Positions 1-6,357 of a stretch of DNA of 8,757 bases are shown one piece after another (the first letter of the stretch is position 1; the number at the start of each line of letters is the position of its first letter). The notes below the pieces were generated by a model that did not search any database, was not told the DNA's origin, and saw only the letters and a program-made list of their open reading frames with translations. The stretch is from Kiloniellales bacterium (GTDB taxonomy: Bacteria > Pseudomonadota > Alphaproteobacteria > Kiloniellales > JAKSDN01), in NCBI GenBank assembly GCA_022360075.1, contig JAKSDN010000930.1, forward strand, positions 1-8,757, read 5' to 3'. The position numbers were made by a program, and so were the translations under genes.

Positions 1-277
1 GATGAACGCCTCAAAAGCTTACGTCTACGCGGTCGCCAAGGCCTGCGACCGCGGCGAGACCACGCGCAAGGACGCCGCCGGCGCGATTCTCTACGCCGCC
101 GAGAAGGCGACCTGGATGGCGCTACAGGCGATCCAGGCCCTGGGCGGCACCGGCTACATCAACGACACGCCGACCGGCCGCCTGCTGCGCGACGCGAAGC
201 TCTACGAGATCGGCGCCGGCACCTCGGAGATCCGCCGCTGGCTGATCGGTCGGGAGCTGTTTGAGGAGACGGCGTGA
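1..277 (+). CDS. ivd: Isovaleryl-CoA dehydrogenase, C-terminal part (5' truncated by window)
   Basis: This is the last 91 or so residues of an acyl-CoA dehydrogenase; the reading frame starts at base 2 and the gene begins before the window. The enzyme oxidises isovaleryl-CoA to 3-methylcrotonyl-CoA in leucine breakdown and passes electrons to ETF. The visible part is the C-terminal helical domain, with a GGTGYIND segment and the [20 protein letters not shown] signature. Most acyl-CoA dehydrogenases carry the catalytic Glu in a YEGTS motif near this point. Here the aligned residue is Ala (IGAGTS). This is the known diagnostic of isovaleryl-CoA dehydrogenases, whose catalytic Glu lies earlier, outside this window. 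The end is intact (TGA at 275-277). The methylcrotonyl-CoA carboxylase genes that often follow are absent; a toxin-antitoxin cassette follows instead. The subfamily call is firm, but the substrate is inferred from family. Confidence 0.9.
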   Translation, partial: MNASKAYVYAVAKACDRGETTRKDAAGAILYAAEKATWMALQAIQALGGTGYINDTPTGRLLRDAKLYEIGAGTSEIRRWLIGRELFEETA

Positions 278-280
278 CCT

Positions 281-299
281 ATATGTTGTGAACATTTGT
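281..299 (+). promoter_or_regulatory. Candidate operator upstream of -35 (palindrome ATGTT-GTG-AACAT)
   Basis: A perfect 5-bp inverted repeat with a 3-nt spacer sits at 283-295, ending just before the -35 box. The block ATATGTT...CATTTGT (281-299) recurs without its 5-nt centre at 341-354, beyond the -10 box. It is probably a binding site for the antitoxin or the antitoxin-toxin complex; that role is inferred from position and symmetry. Confidence 0.45.
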
Positions 300-300
300 A

Positions 301-328
301 TTGACATAATTTGAGGTGATCGTATAAT
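301..328 (+). promoter_or_regulatory. Consensus sigma70-type promoter of the toxin-antitoxin operon
   Basis: A perfect -35 box TTGACA (301-306) and a perfect -10 box TATAAT (323-328) are separated by 16 bp. They lie 45 bp upstream of the antitoxin start in an AT-rich stretch that contrasts sharply with the GC-rich surroundings. Transcription would start near 335, giving a leader of about 38 nt. Such full consensus is unusual for a high-GC genome and implies a strong promoter that needs repression, as expected for autoregulated toxin-antitoxin operons. Confidence 0.75.
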
Positions 329-340
329 TAATACCATAAA

Positions 341-354
341 ATATGTTCATTTGT
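341..354 (+). promoter_or_regulatory. Candidate second operator site, downstream of -10
   Basis: ATATGTTCATTTGT repeats the two arms of the element at 281-299 with the central 5 nt deleted. The 7-mer ATGTTCA (343-349) is the reverse complement of TGAACAT (289-295), so the two sites face each other across the promoter. The site lies at the predicted start of the transcript, where a bound repressor would block RNA polymerase. Function is inferred. Confidence 0.4.
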
Positions 355-372
355 TTGTCTTGGGAGGTTATC

Positions 373-1008
373 ATGGCGGCAAACATCCAATCCCAAGTTC
401 AGATGGCTATGAATGAGCTCGTCGCCGGCCTACCGACCAAAGCGGCGAAAATCAGGGCTTTAGGCGCGGCAGGCTACACGCGCAGCGAGATCGCTAAGTT
501 CCTGGGTATTCGCTATCAGCACGTCCGGAATGTTCTGGTTCAGCCTTTGCAGGCCGATGCCAAGCGTTCCGAAGCAGTCGAAGACGCAGCCGATCGCAAG
601 GCTGAGATGGACGGCATCGCTTCTGGGCTTGAGACCAAGTCGGCTAAGATCCGTGCACTGGATGAAGCTGGATACTCTAGAAGTGAGATCGCCAAGTATC
701 TCGACATCAGATATCAGCACGTCAGGAACGTCTTGGTGCAGCCGGCGACGGCGATCCCGGAACAGGTTGTGACAAGATTGGCGCCAGGTGGCCGGGTCGT
801 CATTCCTGCACAGTATCGGAAGGCTTTGCACCTGGACGAAGGTGACCGCGTCCTGATTTGTCTGGAAAACGAAGAGATTCGCATCACCAGCCTTATGGCG
901 CCGATCAGACATGCGCAGGAGATCGTTCGTCGACATGTTCCAGAGGGCGTCAGCCTTTCAGAAGAGTTGATCAATGAGCGTCGTCTCGAGAGCCAGCGCG
1001 AGTCATGA
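373..1008 (+). CDS. Antitoxin-like regulator: two tandem HTH units plus AbrB/SpoVT domain
   Basis: This 211-residue protein is the likely antitoxin of the PIN-domain toxin that follows. The ATG at 373 is chosen because GGGAGG lies 5 nt upstream; an in-frame ATG at 343 has no ribosome site and would fall on a candidate operator. Residues 13-58 and 79-124 are tandem copies of one unit (offset 66 residues). Each has TK-AKIRAL, AGY-RSEIAK-L and IRYQHVRNVLVQP, which reads as a helix-turn-helix. Residues 130-173 form an AbrB/SpoVT-type swapped-hairpin domain (VVTRLAPGGRVVIPAQYRKAL, then GDRVLICLENEEIRI). The acidic and basic tail, residues 178-211, probably wraps the toxin. Single-HTH versions with an AbrB domain are common next to vapC genes in alphaproteobacteria; the doubled unit is the oddity. 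The copies differ at many synonymous positions, so the duplication is not recent. Codon use is less GC-rich than in flanking genes. The antitoxin role is inferred from domains and coupling. Confidence 0.85.
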   Translation: MAANIQSQVQMAMNELVAGLPTKAAKIRALGAAGYTRSEIAKFLGIRYQHVRNVLVQPLQADAKRSEAVEDAADRKAEMDGIASGLETKSAKIRALDEAGYSRSEIAKYLDIRYQHVRNVLVQPATAIPEQVVTRLAPGGRVVIPAQYRKALHLDEGDRVLICLENEEIRITSLMAPIRHAQEIVRRHVPEGVSLSEELINERRLESQRES

Positions 1009-1391
1009 CTGGGTCCGTTTTCGACGCATCGGCTTTGCTCACTATCCTCAACGACGAGCCTGGCGCCGATGCCGCTGTGGCGGCTTTGCCGGAAGGGCGT
1101 ATGTCAGCGGTGAACCTGGCGGAGGTCGTCTCGAAGCTGGCTGACTATGGCTTGTCCGACGATGAGATCCACGAAGCTCTCGGCGCCTTTGAGCTCGATG
1201 TTGTGCCGTTCGATGAAGACATGGCCTATGCGGTCGGCGCGCTGCAGCGTCACACACGGCAGGCTGGATTGTCGTTGGGGGACCGTGCGTGCTTAGCTCT
1301 AGCTCAGCAAGAGGGCGTGCCCGCTTTGACGTCTGACCGTGTTTGGGCTGGTCTGGAAATCGAAGTCATTGTGCGGTTGCTTCGAGAGTAA
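1005..1391 (+). CDS. vapC: PIN-domain toxin, VapC-like ribonuclease
   Basis: This is a 128-residue protein of normal VapC length. PIN-domain toxins are Mg-dependent endoribonucleases, usually cutting tRNA or rRNA, and are held inactive by a partner antitoxin. All four acidic residues expected of the active site are visible: Asp7 (FDASALL), Glu40 (NLAEVVSKL), Asp93 (LSLGDRACLALA) and Asp111 (LTSDRVW). The start codon overlaps the antitoxin stop (ATGA at 1005-1008), so translation is coupled, which favours antitoxin made first. Expression should follow the promoter at 301-328. No residue is missing, so the toxin looks active. The RNA target cannot be told from sequence. The symbol is a family name rather than an orthology claim. 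Confidence 0.9.
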   Translation: MTGSVFDASALLTILNDEPGADAAVAALPEGRMSAVNLAEVVSKLADYGLSDDEIHEALGAFELDVVPFDEDMAYAVGALQRHTRQAGLSLGDRACLALAQQEGVPALTSDRVWAGLEIEVIVRLLRE

Positions 1392-1505
1392 GACACGGAG
1401 CTTGTCTGCGTTCTTTCCCTGAGACGACCTGACCGGCTTTGGTGTAGCGTTCTCGACCGAGGGACGGACTCGTAGATCGGGCAAGACAAAGGGGGGAGGC
1501 GCGCC

Positions 1506-2609
1506 ATGGCCGATACCAGGGTCTATTTCGCCACCAACAGACGGCCGAACGATCCGGCCCATCCGACGGACTTCACCGAGGACTTCGTCGGCGATTTGAC
1601 CGGCATCCGCTTCGGCACCGCCAACGTGCCCGGCAAGGACCTGGTGCGTATCAACGACGACGAGGCGCTGACCGCGCTCGGCAAGAAGATCCGCGTCGCG
1701 GTCGAGCCGGAGGATCTGGATCCGGGCGAGGGCGCCGCGCCGCTGCTCGGCAGCACGGCGGTGTTCCAGAAGATCCGCGCCGACATGCAGCAGGGCCGGG
1801 ACCTGCTGTTCCTCGTGCATGGCTACGACTACACCTTCCGCCAGGCCGTCGCGCGGGCGGCGCAGATCAGCCAGTGGTACGGTAAGGACCGTCCTCTCAG
1901 CGTCCTGCTCTACACCTGGCCGTCGCTCGGCGCCGGCGTCTCGCCCTTCAGCTACAAGGACGAGCGCCAGCGGGCGAAGGCGTCGGGACCGGCATTGGGC
2001 CGGATCCTGCTGAAGGCGGCCGACTTCATTCGCAACATGCGGCGCGAGGGCCCTTGCCTGCAGCGCATCCACCTCATGGCCCATTCGATGGGCAACTGGG
2101 TGCTGCGTGGCGGCATCGAGCAGGCGCGCACCTTCGTCGGCGACAACATCCCGCCGCTGATCGACGAGGTCTTCCTCATGGCCGCGGACGACGACGACGA
2201 CACGCTGAGCAGCCGCAATAAGATGCAGCCGCTGCTGCGCGGCTGCCGCCGGGTGCACGTCTACTATCACGGCCGCGACCTGGCCTTGAAGGCGAGCGAC
2301 TATGCCATGGGCAACCCGGATCGGTTGGGCCTCTCCGGCCCCGACGACGAGGACTCGCTGCCGAAGAAAGTCTACATCGCCGACGTCGGCCCGGCGATCA
2401 TCTGGGACGCCAAGGGCAAGAACGCCTGGACCGAGGACAAGACCGGCCATCAGTACTATCGCAACAACGCCCGCGTCCGCGATGACGTGGTGGAGATCTT
2501 GCAGGGCAAGGCCGACGACGAGTTCAGCCAGCGCGAGAAGGGCAAGCGACAATGGCGCTTCAAGCGGACGGCCGGAAGACAGGCCCGCAAAGGCCGCCCG
2601 CGCGGCTGA
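1506..2609 (+). CDS. Alpha/beta-hydrolase of the DUF900 family
   Basis: A 367-residue predicted esterase or lipase-like hydrolase, cytosolic since no signal peptide is seen. The start is supported by GGGAGG at 1494-1499, 6 nt before the ATG. The N-terminus (RVYFATNRRP, then a strand-rich stretch to about residue 65) is typical of DUF900 (COG4782). The fold core runs from about residue 98: the oxyanion-side LFLVHGYDY (102-109), the nucleophile elbow AHSMGN with Ser194, a likely catalytic Asp in MAADDDDD (226-232), and a likely catalytic His315 in TGHQYYRN. The substrate is unknown for the family. The tail (341-367) has 12 Lys/Arg in 27 residues and one acidic residue, so it may bind a nucleic acid or membrane. 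The next gene begins 22 nt later, so the two may be co-transcribed. Family call is strong; the activity is inferred. Confidence 0.88.
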   Translation: MADTRVYFATNRRPNDPAHPTDFTEDFVGDLTGIRFGTANVPGKDLVRINDDEALTALGKKIRVAVEPEDLDPGEGAAPLLGSTAVFQKIRADMQQGRDLLFLVHGYDYTFRQAVARAAQISQWYGKDRPLSVLLYTWPSLGAGVSPFSYKDERQRAKASGPALGRILLKAADFIRNMRREGPCLQRIHLMAHSMGNWVLRGGIEQARTFVGDNIPPLIDEVFLMAADDDDDTLSSRNKMQPLLRGCRRVHVYYHGRDLALKASDYAMGNPDRLGLSGPDDEDSLPKKVYIADVGPAIIWDAKGKNAWTEDKTGHQYYRNNARVRDDVVEILQGKADDEFSQREKGKRQWRFKRTAGRQARKGRPRG

Positions 2610-2631
2610 GTTTCTTGGGCGAGGTCCGACC

Positions 2632-3360
2632 ATGACGTCCACAGCCGAGGTAACACCGGCCGCGCTCGAGCGCCTGGCCAGCGTCAGTGCTGCCACGATC
2701 TCCATGCAGCTCCTCAAGCGCGGCATCCGGCGCGTGTGGATGGACGGTCCGCGGCCGATGACGCCTGGCACGCCGCGGATTGTCGGCGAGGCCTTCACCC
2801 TGCGTTTCATTCCCATGCGCGAGGACATCGCGACGCTGGAGAGCTATCGCGCGGCCGGCTCCCTGCGCGAGGCGATCGAGGCCATGCCGCCGGAGCGCGT
2901 CGTCGTCATCGAGGCGCGGGGCGAGCGCGGCTGCGGCACGTTGGGGGACATTCTGGTCGCACGCTTGAAAGTCCGCGGCGCCCGCGGCGTGGTGAGCGAC
3001 GGCGCCATGCGCGACGTGGCCGAGGTCCGCGCCGTCGGCCTGCCGATCTATTGCAACGGGGCCGCGGCACCACCCTCGATCACGGAACTCTTCTTCGCCG
3101 GTTGGGCGCTGCCGATCGGTTGCGGCGGCGCCGCCGTGCTGCCGGGCGACGTGGTGGTCGCCGACGAGGACGGCGCCGTCGTCGTGCCGCGCGCCCTGGT
3201 CGAAGAGGTCGCGCAGGACGCGCCGGAGCAGGAGCGCTTCGAGCGCTTCGTCCAGATCCGCGTTCAGCAGGGCGCCCCGGTGCTGGGCCTCTATCCGCCC
3301 AACGATCAAACGCTCGCCGACTACGAGGCCTGGCTGGCGGCCGGCGAGCCCGAGCGCTGA
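2632..3360 (+). CDS. RraA-like / HMG-CHA aldolase-fold protein
   Basis: A 242-residue COG0684 protein. The ATG at 2632 is chosen because a GCGAGG site lies 7 nt upstream and the protein then begins at the family's usual point; the open frame extends upstream only as a shadow of the hydrolase gene. Hallmarks are SAATISMQLLKRGIRRVWMD near the N-terminus, GDILVARLKVRGARGVVSDG (105-124), the metal and substrate motif GAMRD with Arg127 and Asp128, and PGDVVVADEDGAVVVP (171-186). Members are often named 'ribonuclease activity regulator RraA', but many of this longer type are divalent-metal-dependent lyases acting on 4-hydroxy-4-methyl-2-oxoglutarate, 4-carboxy-4-hydroxy-2-oxoadipate or oxaloacetate. 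E. coli RraA itself is only about 160 residues, and this protein keeps the Arg-Asp pair used by the lyases, so a small-molecule enzyme seems at least as likely as an RNase E inhibitor. Exact reaction unknown. Confidence 0.85.
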   Translation: MTSTAEVTPAALERLASVSAATISMQLLKRGIRRVWMDGPRPMTPGTPRIVGEAFTLRFIPMREDIATLESYRAAGSLREAIEAMPPERVVVIEARGERGCGTLGDILVARLKVRGARGVVSDGAMRDVAEVRAVGLPIYCNGAAAPPSITELFFAGWALPIGCGGAAVLPGDVVVADEDGAVVVPRALVEEVAQDAPEQERFERFVQIRVQQGAPVLGLYPPNDQTLADYEAWLAAGEPER

Positions 3361-3370
3361 AGGCACTCAA

Positions 3371-3880
3371 GTGCGCAGTCTCAGACGCTCCGTTACCTGG
3401 AAGAGCCTGACCCCGGTCGTGGCGGTGATGGCGCCGGTGACGATCGCGGCGCTGTTCTGGTATCAGCATACCCGTCCGGCCGCCCTGTCCGAGGCCGAAG
3501 TGCGGGACCTGCTTGCCGGCAACACCATCGAAGGCGGCTGGGGCCAGGAGGGCTCGGGCTATCGGCAGTACTTTGCGCCGGACGGCCTGACCCTCTACGC
3601 TGCCGACGAGAAAGCCATGGTCCAGGGAACCTGGACGACCGATGGAGACGGCGCCGTCTGCACCCGCTTCGAGGACCCCGATGCGGTTTGTTTTCAGGTC
3701 GGACGCCAGAACGATGGCATGCTCTATTGGATCGATGCGCGCCGTGGCCGAGGCTATCCTTTCGCCGTCCGGTCGGGCAAACGGCTGGCGCCGGCCACCT
3801 CGGGCACGACGAGCCGACCCGGCAGCGACGTGGCTTCGGTAACCAACGAATTGGCGGAGAGCAGATCTTGGCGCTTTTGA
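3371..3880 (+). CDS. Membrane-anchored or secreted protein of unknown function
   Basis: A 169-residue protein whose family I do not recognise. The GTG start at 3371 has GAAGG at 3359-3363, 7 nt upstream, partly inside the end of the preceding gene. An ATG at 3428 would cut into the membrane segment. Residues 1-12 are basic (RSLRRS), and 14-31 are a hydrophobic segment (TPVVAVMAPVTIAALFWY) that reads as an uncleaved signal anchor. The rest, about 38-135, would be periplasmic. It alternates short strands with turns (GGWGQEGSGYRQYF, LTLYAADEKAMVQGTW, MLYWIDARRGRGYPF), like small beta-barrel or lipocalin-type folds. Cys97 and Cys107 could form a disulfide. The Ser/Thr-rich tail looks disordered. 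It starts 10 nt after the RraA-like gene and overlaps the next gene, which fits one transcript. Confidence 0.7.
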   Translation: MRSLRRSVTWKSLTPVVAVMAPVTIAALFWYQHTRPAALSEAEVRDLLAGNTIEGGWGQEGSGYRQYFAPDGLTLYAADEKAMVQGTWTTDGDGAVCTRFEDPDAVCFQVGRQNDGMLYWIDARRGRGYPFAVRSGKRLAPATSGTTSRPGSDVASVTNELAESRSWRF

Positions 3881-4059
3881 TGAAGGAGGCCTGCGAGTCC
3901 TGCGGTGACGGTCTGGCCATCGACGGGCCGGCTACGATTTGCAGCTATGAATGCACTTTCTGCGGGGCCTGCGCCAAACGAATGGAATATCGCTGCCCGA
4001 ACTGTGGTGGTGACCTGGTCGCGCGGCCGCGCCGTGCCGCGGTGCCCGCGGTCGTCTGA
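3868..4059 (+). CDS. DUF1272 protein, small Cys-rich zinc-binding protein
   Basis: A 63-residue protein of the DUF1272 family. Eight cysteines stand in pairs: Cys9/12, Cys25/29, Cys32/35 and Cys43/46 (ESCGDG, ICSYECTFCGACA, YRCPNCGGDL). The family consensus ICxFECTFCxxC...CPNCGGEL-RPRR is followed closely, and two zinc sites are likely. The start is taken as TTG at 3868: GGAGAG lies 6 nt upstream (3856-3861), and the resulting MALLMKEACE aligns with the usual family start (MALELRPNCE). An ATG at 3880 is the alternative (59 residues); it sits in a TGATG overlap with the preceding stop, but the purine-rich site is then 18 nt away. Function is unknown for the family. The next gene starts 12 nt after its stop. 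Confidence 0.85.
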   Translation: MALLMKEACESCGDGLAIDGPATICSYECTFCGACAKRMEYRCPNCGGDLVARPRRAAVPAVV

Positions 4060-4071
4060 AGGGGGGGAGGC

Positions 4072-4752
4072 ATGCTCACGGCCTTGATCACCGGCGCCAA
4101 TCGCGGCATCGGTCTCGAGCTCGTCCGTTCCTTCGCCGCCGACGGCTGGGTCGTCCACGCCTGCTGCCGGAACACGGAGAAGGCCAAGAAGCTCAAGGAG
4201 GTTGCCGGCGAAGTCACGCGGCACAGGCTGGACGTGACCGACGGCCTGCGGGTCGCGAGCTTGGCGCGCGAGCTGGCCGATGAACCGGTCGACGTGCTGG
4301 TCAACAACGCTGGTATGTATGGGCCGAGGATCGGCTTCGGCGAGACCGACTACGACGACTGGCTCGAGGTCTTCAAGACCAACAGCATGGCGCCGCTGCG
4401 GATGGCCGAGCGCTTCGTCGCCCACCTGGCGCGCAGCGATCGCAAGTTGATCGTCAACGTCTCGAGCATCATGGGCTCGATCGCGGAGAACAGCAGCAGT
4501 GGCTCCTATATCTATCGGACCTCCAAGGCCGCGCTGAACATGGTGACCAAGGGCTTGGCGGTCGATCTTGCCGACCGCGGGATCACGGTCATGAGCGTCC
4601 ACCCGGGCTGGGTACAGACCGACATGGGCGGAGAAGGGGCCACGGTGTCGCCCGAAGACAGCGTCGCCGGCATACGCCGCCTGATCGACCGCCTGACGCC
4701 GGAGGACAGCGGTCGGTTCTATCGCTATGACGGAGAGGAGATAGCCTGGTGA
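4072..4752 (+). CDS. Short-chain dehydrogenase/reductase (SDR)
   Basis: A 226-residue classical SDR, an NAD(P)-dependent oxidoreductase with a Rossmann fold. The cofactor loop is TGANRGIG (7-14), the structural NNAG is at 78-81, Asn104 (KTN) and Ser131/132 (NVSS) are in place, and the catalytic pair is Tyr148/Lys152 (YRTSK). PGW at 178-180 follows the usual PG motif. The Arg in ANRG and Arg33 (CCRN) favour NADP(H), by inference. The protein is at the short end of the family (about 250), resembling C-factor or sniffer-type carbonyl reductases. A G-run followed by GGAGG ends only 1 nt before the ATG, which is too close; AAGG at 4059-4062 could serve instead. The stop overlaps the next start (GTGA at 4749-4752). 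Substrate unknown; an acyl-derived ketone or hydroxyl is possible given the acyl-CoA dehydrogenase two genes on. Confidence 0.9.
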   Translation: MLTALITGANRGIGLELVRSFAADGWVVHACCRNTEKAKKLKEVAGEVTRHRLDVTDGLRVASLARELADEPVDVLVNNAGMYGPRIGFGETDYDDWLEVFKTNSMAPLRMAERFVAHLARSDRKLIVNVSSIMGSIAENSSSGSYIYRTSKAALNMVTKGLAVDLADRGITVMSVHPGWVQTDMGGEGATVSPEDSVAGIRRLIDRLTPEDSGRFYRYDGEEIAW

Positions 4753-5231
4753 GCGTTCCCCGCTACCACCTCGCCCAAGTGAACGTCGCCCGCGCCTTGG
4801 CCCCGATCCACGCGGCACAGATGGCCGACTTCGTCGCCAATCTGGATCGCATCAACGCGCTCGCCGAAGCCGCCCCGGGCTTCGTCTGGCGCCTGAAGGA
4901 CGAAAGCGGCAACGCGACGGACATCGCGGTCAACGACGATCCGCGCCTGATCATCAACCTTTCGGTCTGGGAGTCGCGCGAGGCGCTGTTCGACTTCGTC
5001 TACCGCAGCGGCCACACGAAGATCATGGCGCGCCGCAAGGAGTGGTTCGAGCCCTACGGCCGGGCCTACATGGCGCTCTGGTGGTGCCCGGCCGGTGTGC
5101 CGCCGACGGTCGAGGAGGCCATGCGGCGCCTCGCTTTGCTCGATGCGCAAGGCCCTGGCCCCGATGCCTTCACCTTCAAGCAGCCCTTTCCCCAGCCGGC
5201 CGGCGGGGGACAGTCCGATGCGGCTGACTGA
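4749..5231 (+). CDS. DUF3291 protein
   Basis: A 160-residue protein matching the DUF3291 family over nearly its full length. Visible features are [10 protein letters not shown] at the start, [23 protein letters not shown] (27-49), [22 protein letters not shown] (68-89), then [10 protein letters not shown] and [19 protein letters not shown] (110-128), ending in AFTFKQPFP. The pattern of a short domain built around 'aPGFVWRL' and 'SVWESxEAL' resembles dimeric alpha/beta-barrel (ferredoxin-like) proteins such as antibiotic-biosynthesis monooxygenases, but no activity is established for the family. The GTG start is fixed by the 4-nt overlap with the SDR stop and by GGAGAGGAG at 4732-4740, 8 nt upstream. 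The 3' end overlaps the acyl-CoA dehydrogenase gene by 14 nt, so all three are probably translated from one message. Confidence 0.87.
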   Translation: MSVPRYHLAQVNVARALAPIHAAQMADFVANLDRINALAEAAPGFVWRLKDESGNATDIAVNDDPRLIINLSVWESREALFDFVYRSGHTKIMARRKEWFEPYGRAYMALWWCPAGVPPTVEEAMRRLALLDAQGPGPDAFTFKQPFPQPAGGGQSDAAD

Positions 5232-6357
5232 GGAGCAAAGCCTGATCCGCGATACCGCGCGCAGCTTCGCGCGCGAGCAGCTCGCGCCTCACGCGGCCGA
5301 TTGGGACCGCGAGGCCCGCTTTCCCAAGGAGGCCGTCGCCGCCATGGGCGAGCTCGGCTTCATGGGCATGCTCGTGCCGCCGGAGCTCGATGGCGCGGGC
5401 GCCGATCACGTCGCCTATGCGCTGGCGCTGATGGAGATCGCGGCCGGCGACGGCTCCTGCTCGACCGTCATGAGTGTGCACAACTCCGTCGCCTGCATGC
5501 CGATCCTGCGCTTCGGCTCCAGCGACCAGAAGGAGCGTTTCCTGCGGCCCCTGGCGCGCGGCGAGCTGCTCGGCGCCTTCGCACTCACCGAACCGCAGGC
5601 AGGCTCGGATGCCAGCGCGATCAAGGCCCGCGCGGAGCGTGACGGCAATCACTACGTCCTGAACGGCACGAAGCAGTTCATCACCTCGGGCCAGAACGCC
5701 GATCTGGGAATCGTCTTCGCCGTCACCGATCCCGACAAGGGCAAGAAGGGCATATCGGCCTTCATCGTGCCGACCGACACGCCCGGCTATCAGGTCGCGA
5801 GCGTGGAGCGCAAGCTCGGCCAGAAGGCCTCGGACACCTGTCAGATCGTCTTCGAGGACTGCCGGCTGACCCCCGACCTGCTGCTCGGCGAGGAAGGCCA
5901 GGGCTACAAGATCGCGCTCTCCAACCTCGAGGGCGGGCGTATCGGCATCGCCGCCCAGTCCGTCGGCATGGCCCGCGCGGCCTACGAGGCGGCACTGACC
6001 TACAGCCGGGAACGCCAGTCCTTCGGCACGGCCATCGCCAACCATCAGGCGGTCGGATTCCGCCTCGCCGACATGGCGACGAAGCTGCACGCAGCCGAAC
6101 TGATGGTGCTCGAAGCGGCCCGCTTGCGCGACGCCGGCGAGCCCTGCCTGAAGGAAGCGGCCATGGCCAAGCTCTTCGCCTCGGAAGCCGCCGAGACGAT
6201 CTGCTCTGACGCGATCCAGATCCACGGCGGTTACGGCTATCTGGCCGATTTCCCGGTCGAGCGGATCTACCGCGACGTGCGGGTCTGCCAGATCTACGAA
6301 GGCACCTCCGACATCCAGCGTCTGGTCATCGCCCGCGAGATCACCGCCGACGGCTGA
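5218..6357 (+). CDS. Acyl-CoA dehydrogenase (short-chain / isobutyryl-type)
   Basis: A 379-residue FAD enzyme that introduces a trans-2 double bond into an acyl-CoA and delivers electrons to ETF. The ATG at 5218 is chosen because GGGGGA lies 7 nt upstream and [18 protein letters not shown] is the family's normal start. Domains are an N-terminal helical domain (1-120), a beta domain opening with [14 protein letters not shown] (120-133), and a C-terminal helical domain with RERQSFG (264-270) and QIHGGYGYL (334-342). The catalytic Glu361 is present in [10 protein letters not shown], unlike the isovaleryl-CoA dehydrogenase at the window start. Length and motifs fit the short-chain, butyryl or isobutyryl-CoA dehydrogenase group; the exact chain preference cannot be read off. 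It begins inside the DUF3291 gene and is the last gene of that run. No clear terminator hairpin with a T tract follows. Confidence 0.93.
   Translation: MRLTEEQSLIRDTARSFAREQLAPHAADWDREARFPKEAVAAMGELGFMGMLVPPELDGAGADHVAYALALMEIAAGDGSCSTVMSVHNSVACMPILRFGSSDQKERFLRPLARGELLGAFALTEPQAGSDASAIKARAERDGNHYVLNGTKQFITSGQNADLGIVFAVTDPDKGKKGISAFIVPTDTPGYQVASVERKLGQKASDTCQIVFEDCRLTPDLLLGEEGQGYKIALSNLEGGRIGIAAQSVGMARAAYEAALTYSRERQSFGTAIANHQAVGFRLADMATKLHAAELMVLEAARLRDAGEPCLKEAAMAKLFASEAAETICSDAIQIHGGYGYLADFPVERIYRDVRVCQIYEGTSDIQRLVIAREITADG

Noticed and set aside
373..800. Tandem repeat as a DNA-level repeat or CRISPR-like array
   Set aside because: There are only two copies, in frame and diverged at synonymous sites. 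This is a protein domain duplication with no spacers.
1392..1505. Promoter or terminator between the toxin and hydrolase genes
   Set aside because: I see no good -35/-10 pair and no stable hairpin, only the ribosome site at 1494-1499.
2302..2631. Upstream extension of the RraA-like frame
   Set aside because: The 110 extra codons translate to Ser/Arg/Pro-rich sequence overlapping the hydrolase in another frame. The ATG at 2632 has a ribosome site and fits the family start.
1299..2828. 509-codon open frame on the minus strand
   Set aside because: It lies opposite the DUF900 hydrolase and VapC genes, both of which have clear family motifs. The translation is low-complexity (Ala/Arg/Val-rich), as expected for antisense frames of GC-rich coding DNA.
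2560..3366. 268-codon open frame on the minus strand
   Set aside because: It is a shadow of the RraA-like gene, which carries the conserved motifs in the sense frame.
3688..3867. Upstream extension of the DUF1272 frame
   Set aside because: It overlaps the preceding gene in another frame. The family length is about 60 residues, matching the TTG or ATG start.
4061..4070. Homopolymeric G run before the SDR start as a phase-variable switch
   Set aside because: It has only seven Gs outside the coding region, and a similar GGGGGGAGG precedes the gene at 1506. It is better read as a ribosome-binding region.
3754..4818. 354-codon open frame on the minus strand
   Set aside because: It is antisense to the DUF1272 and SDR genes and has no family motifs or ribosome site of note.
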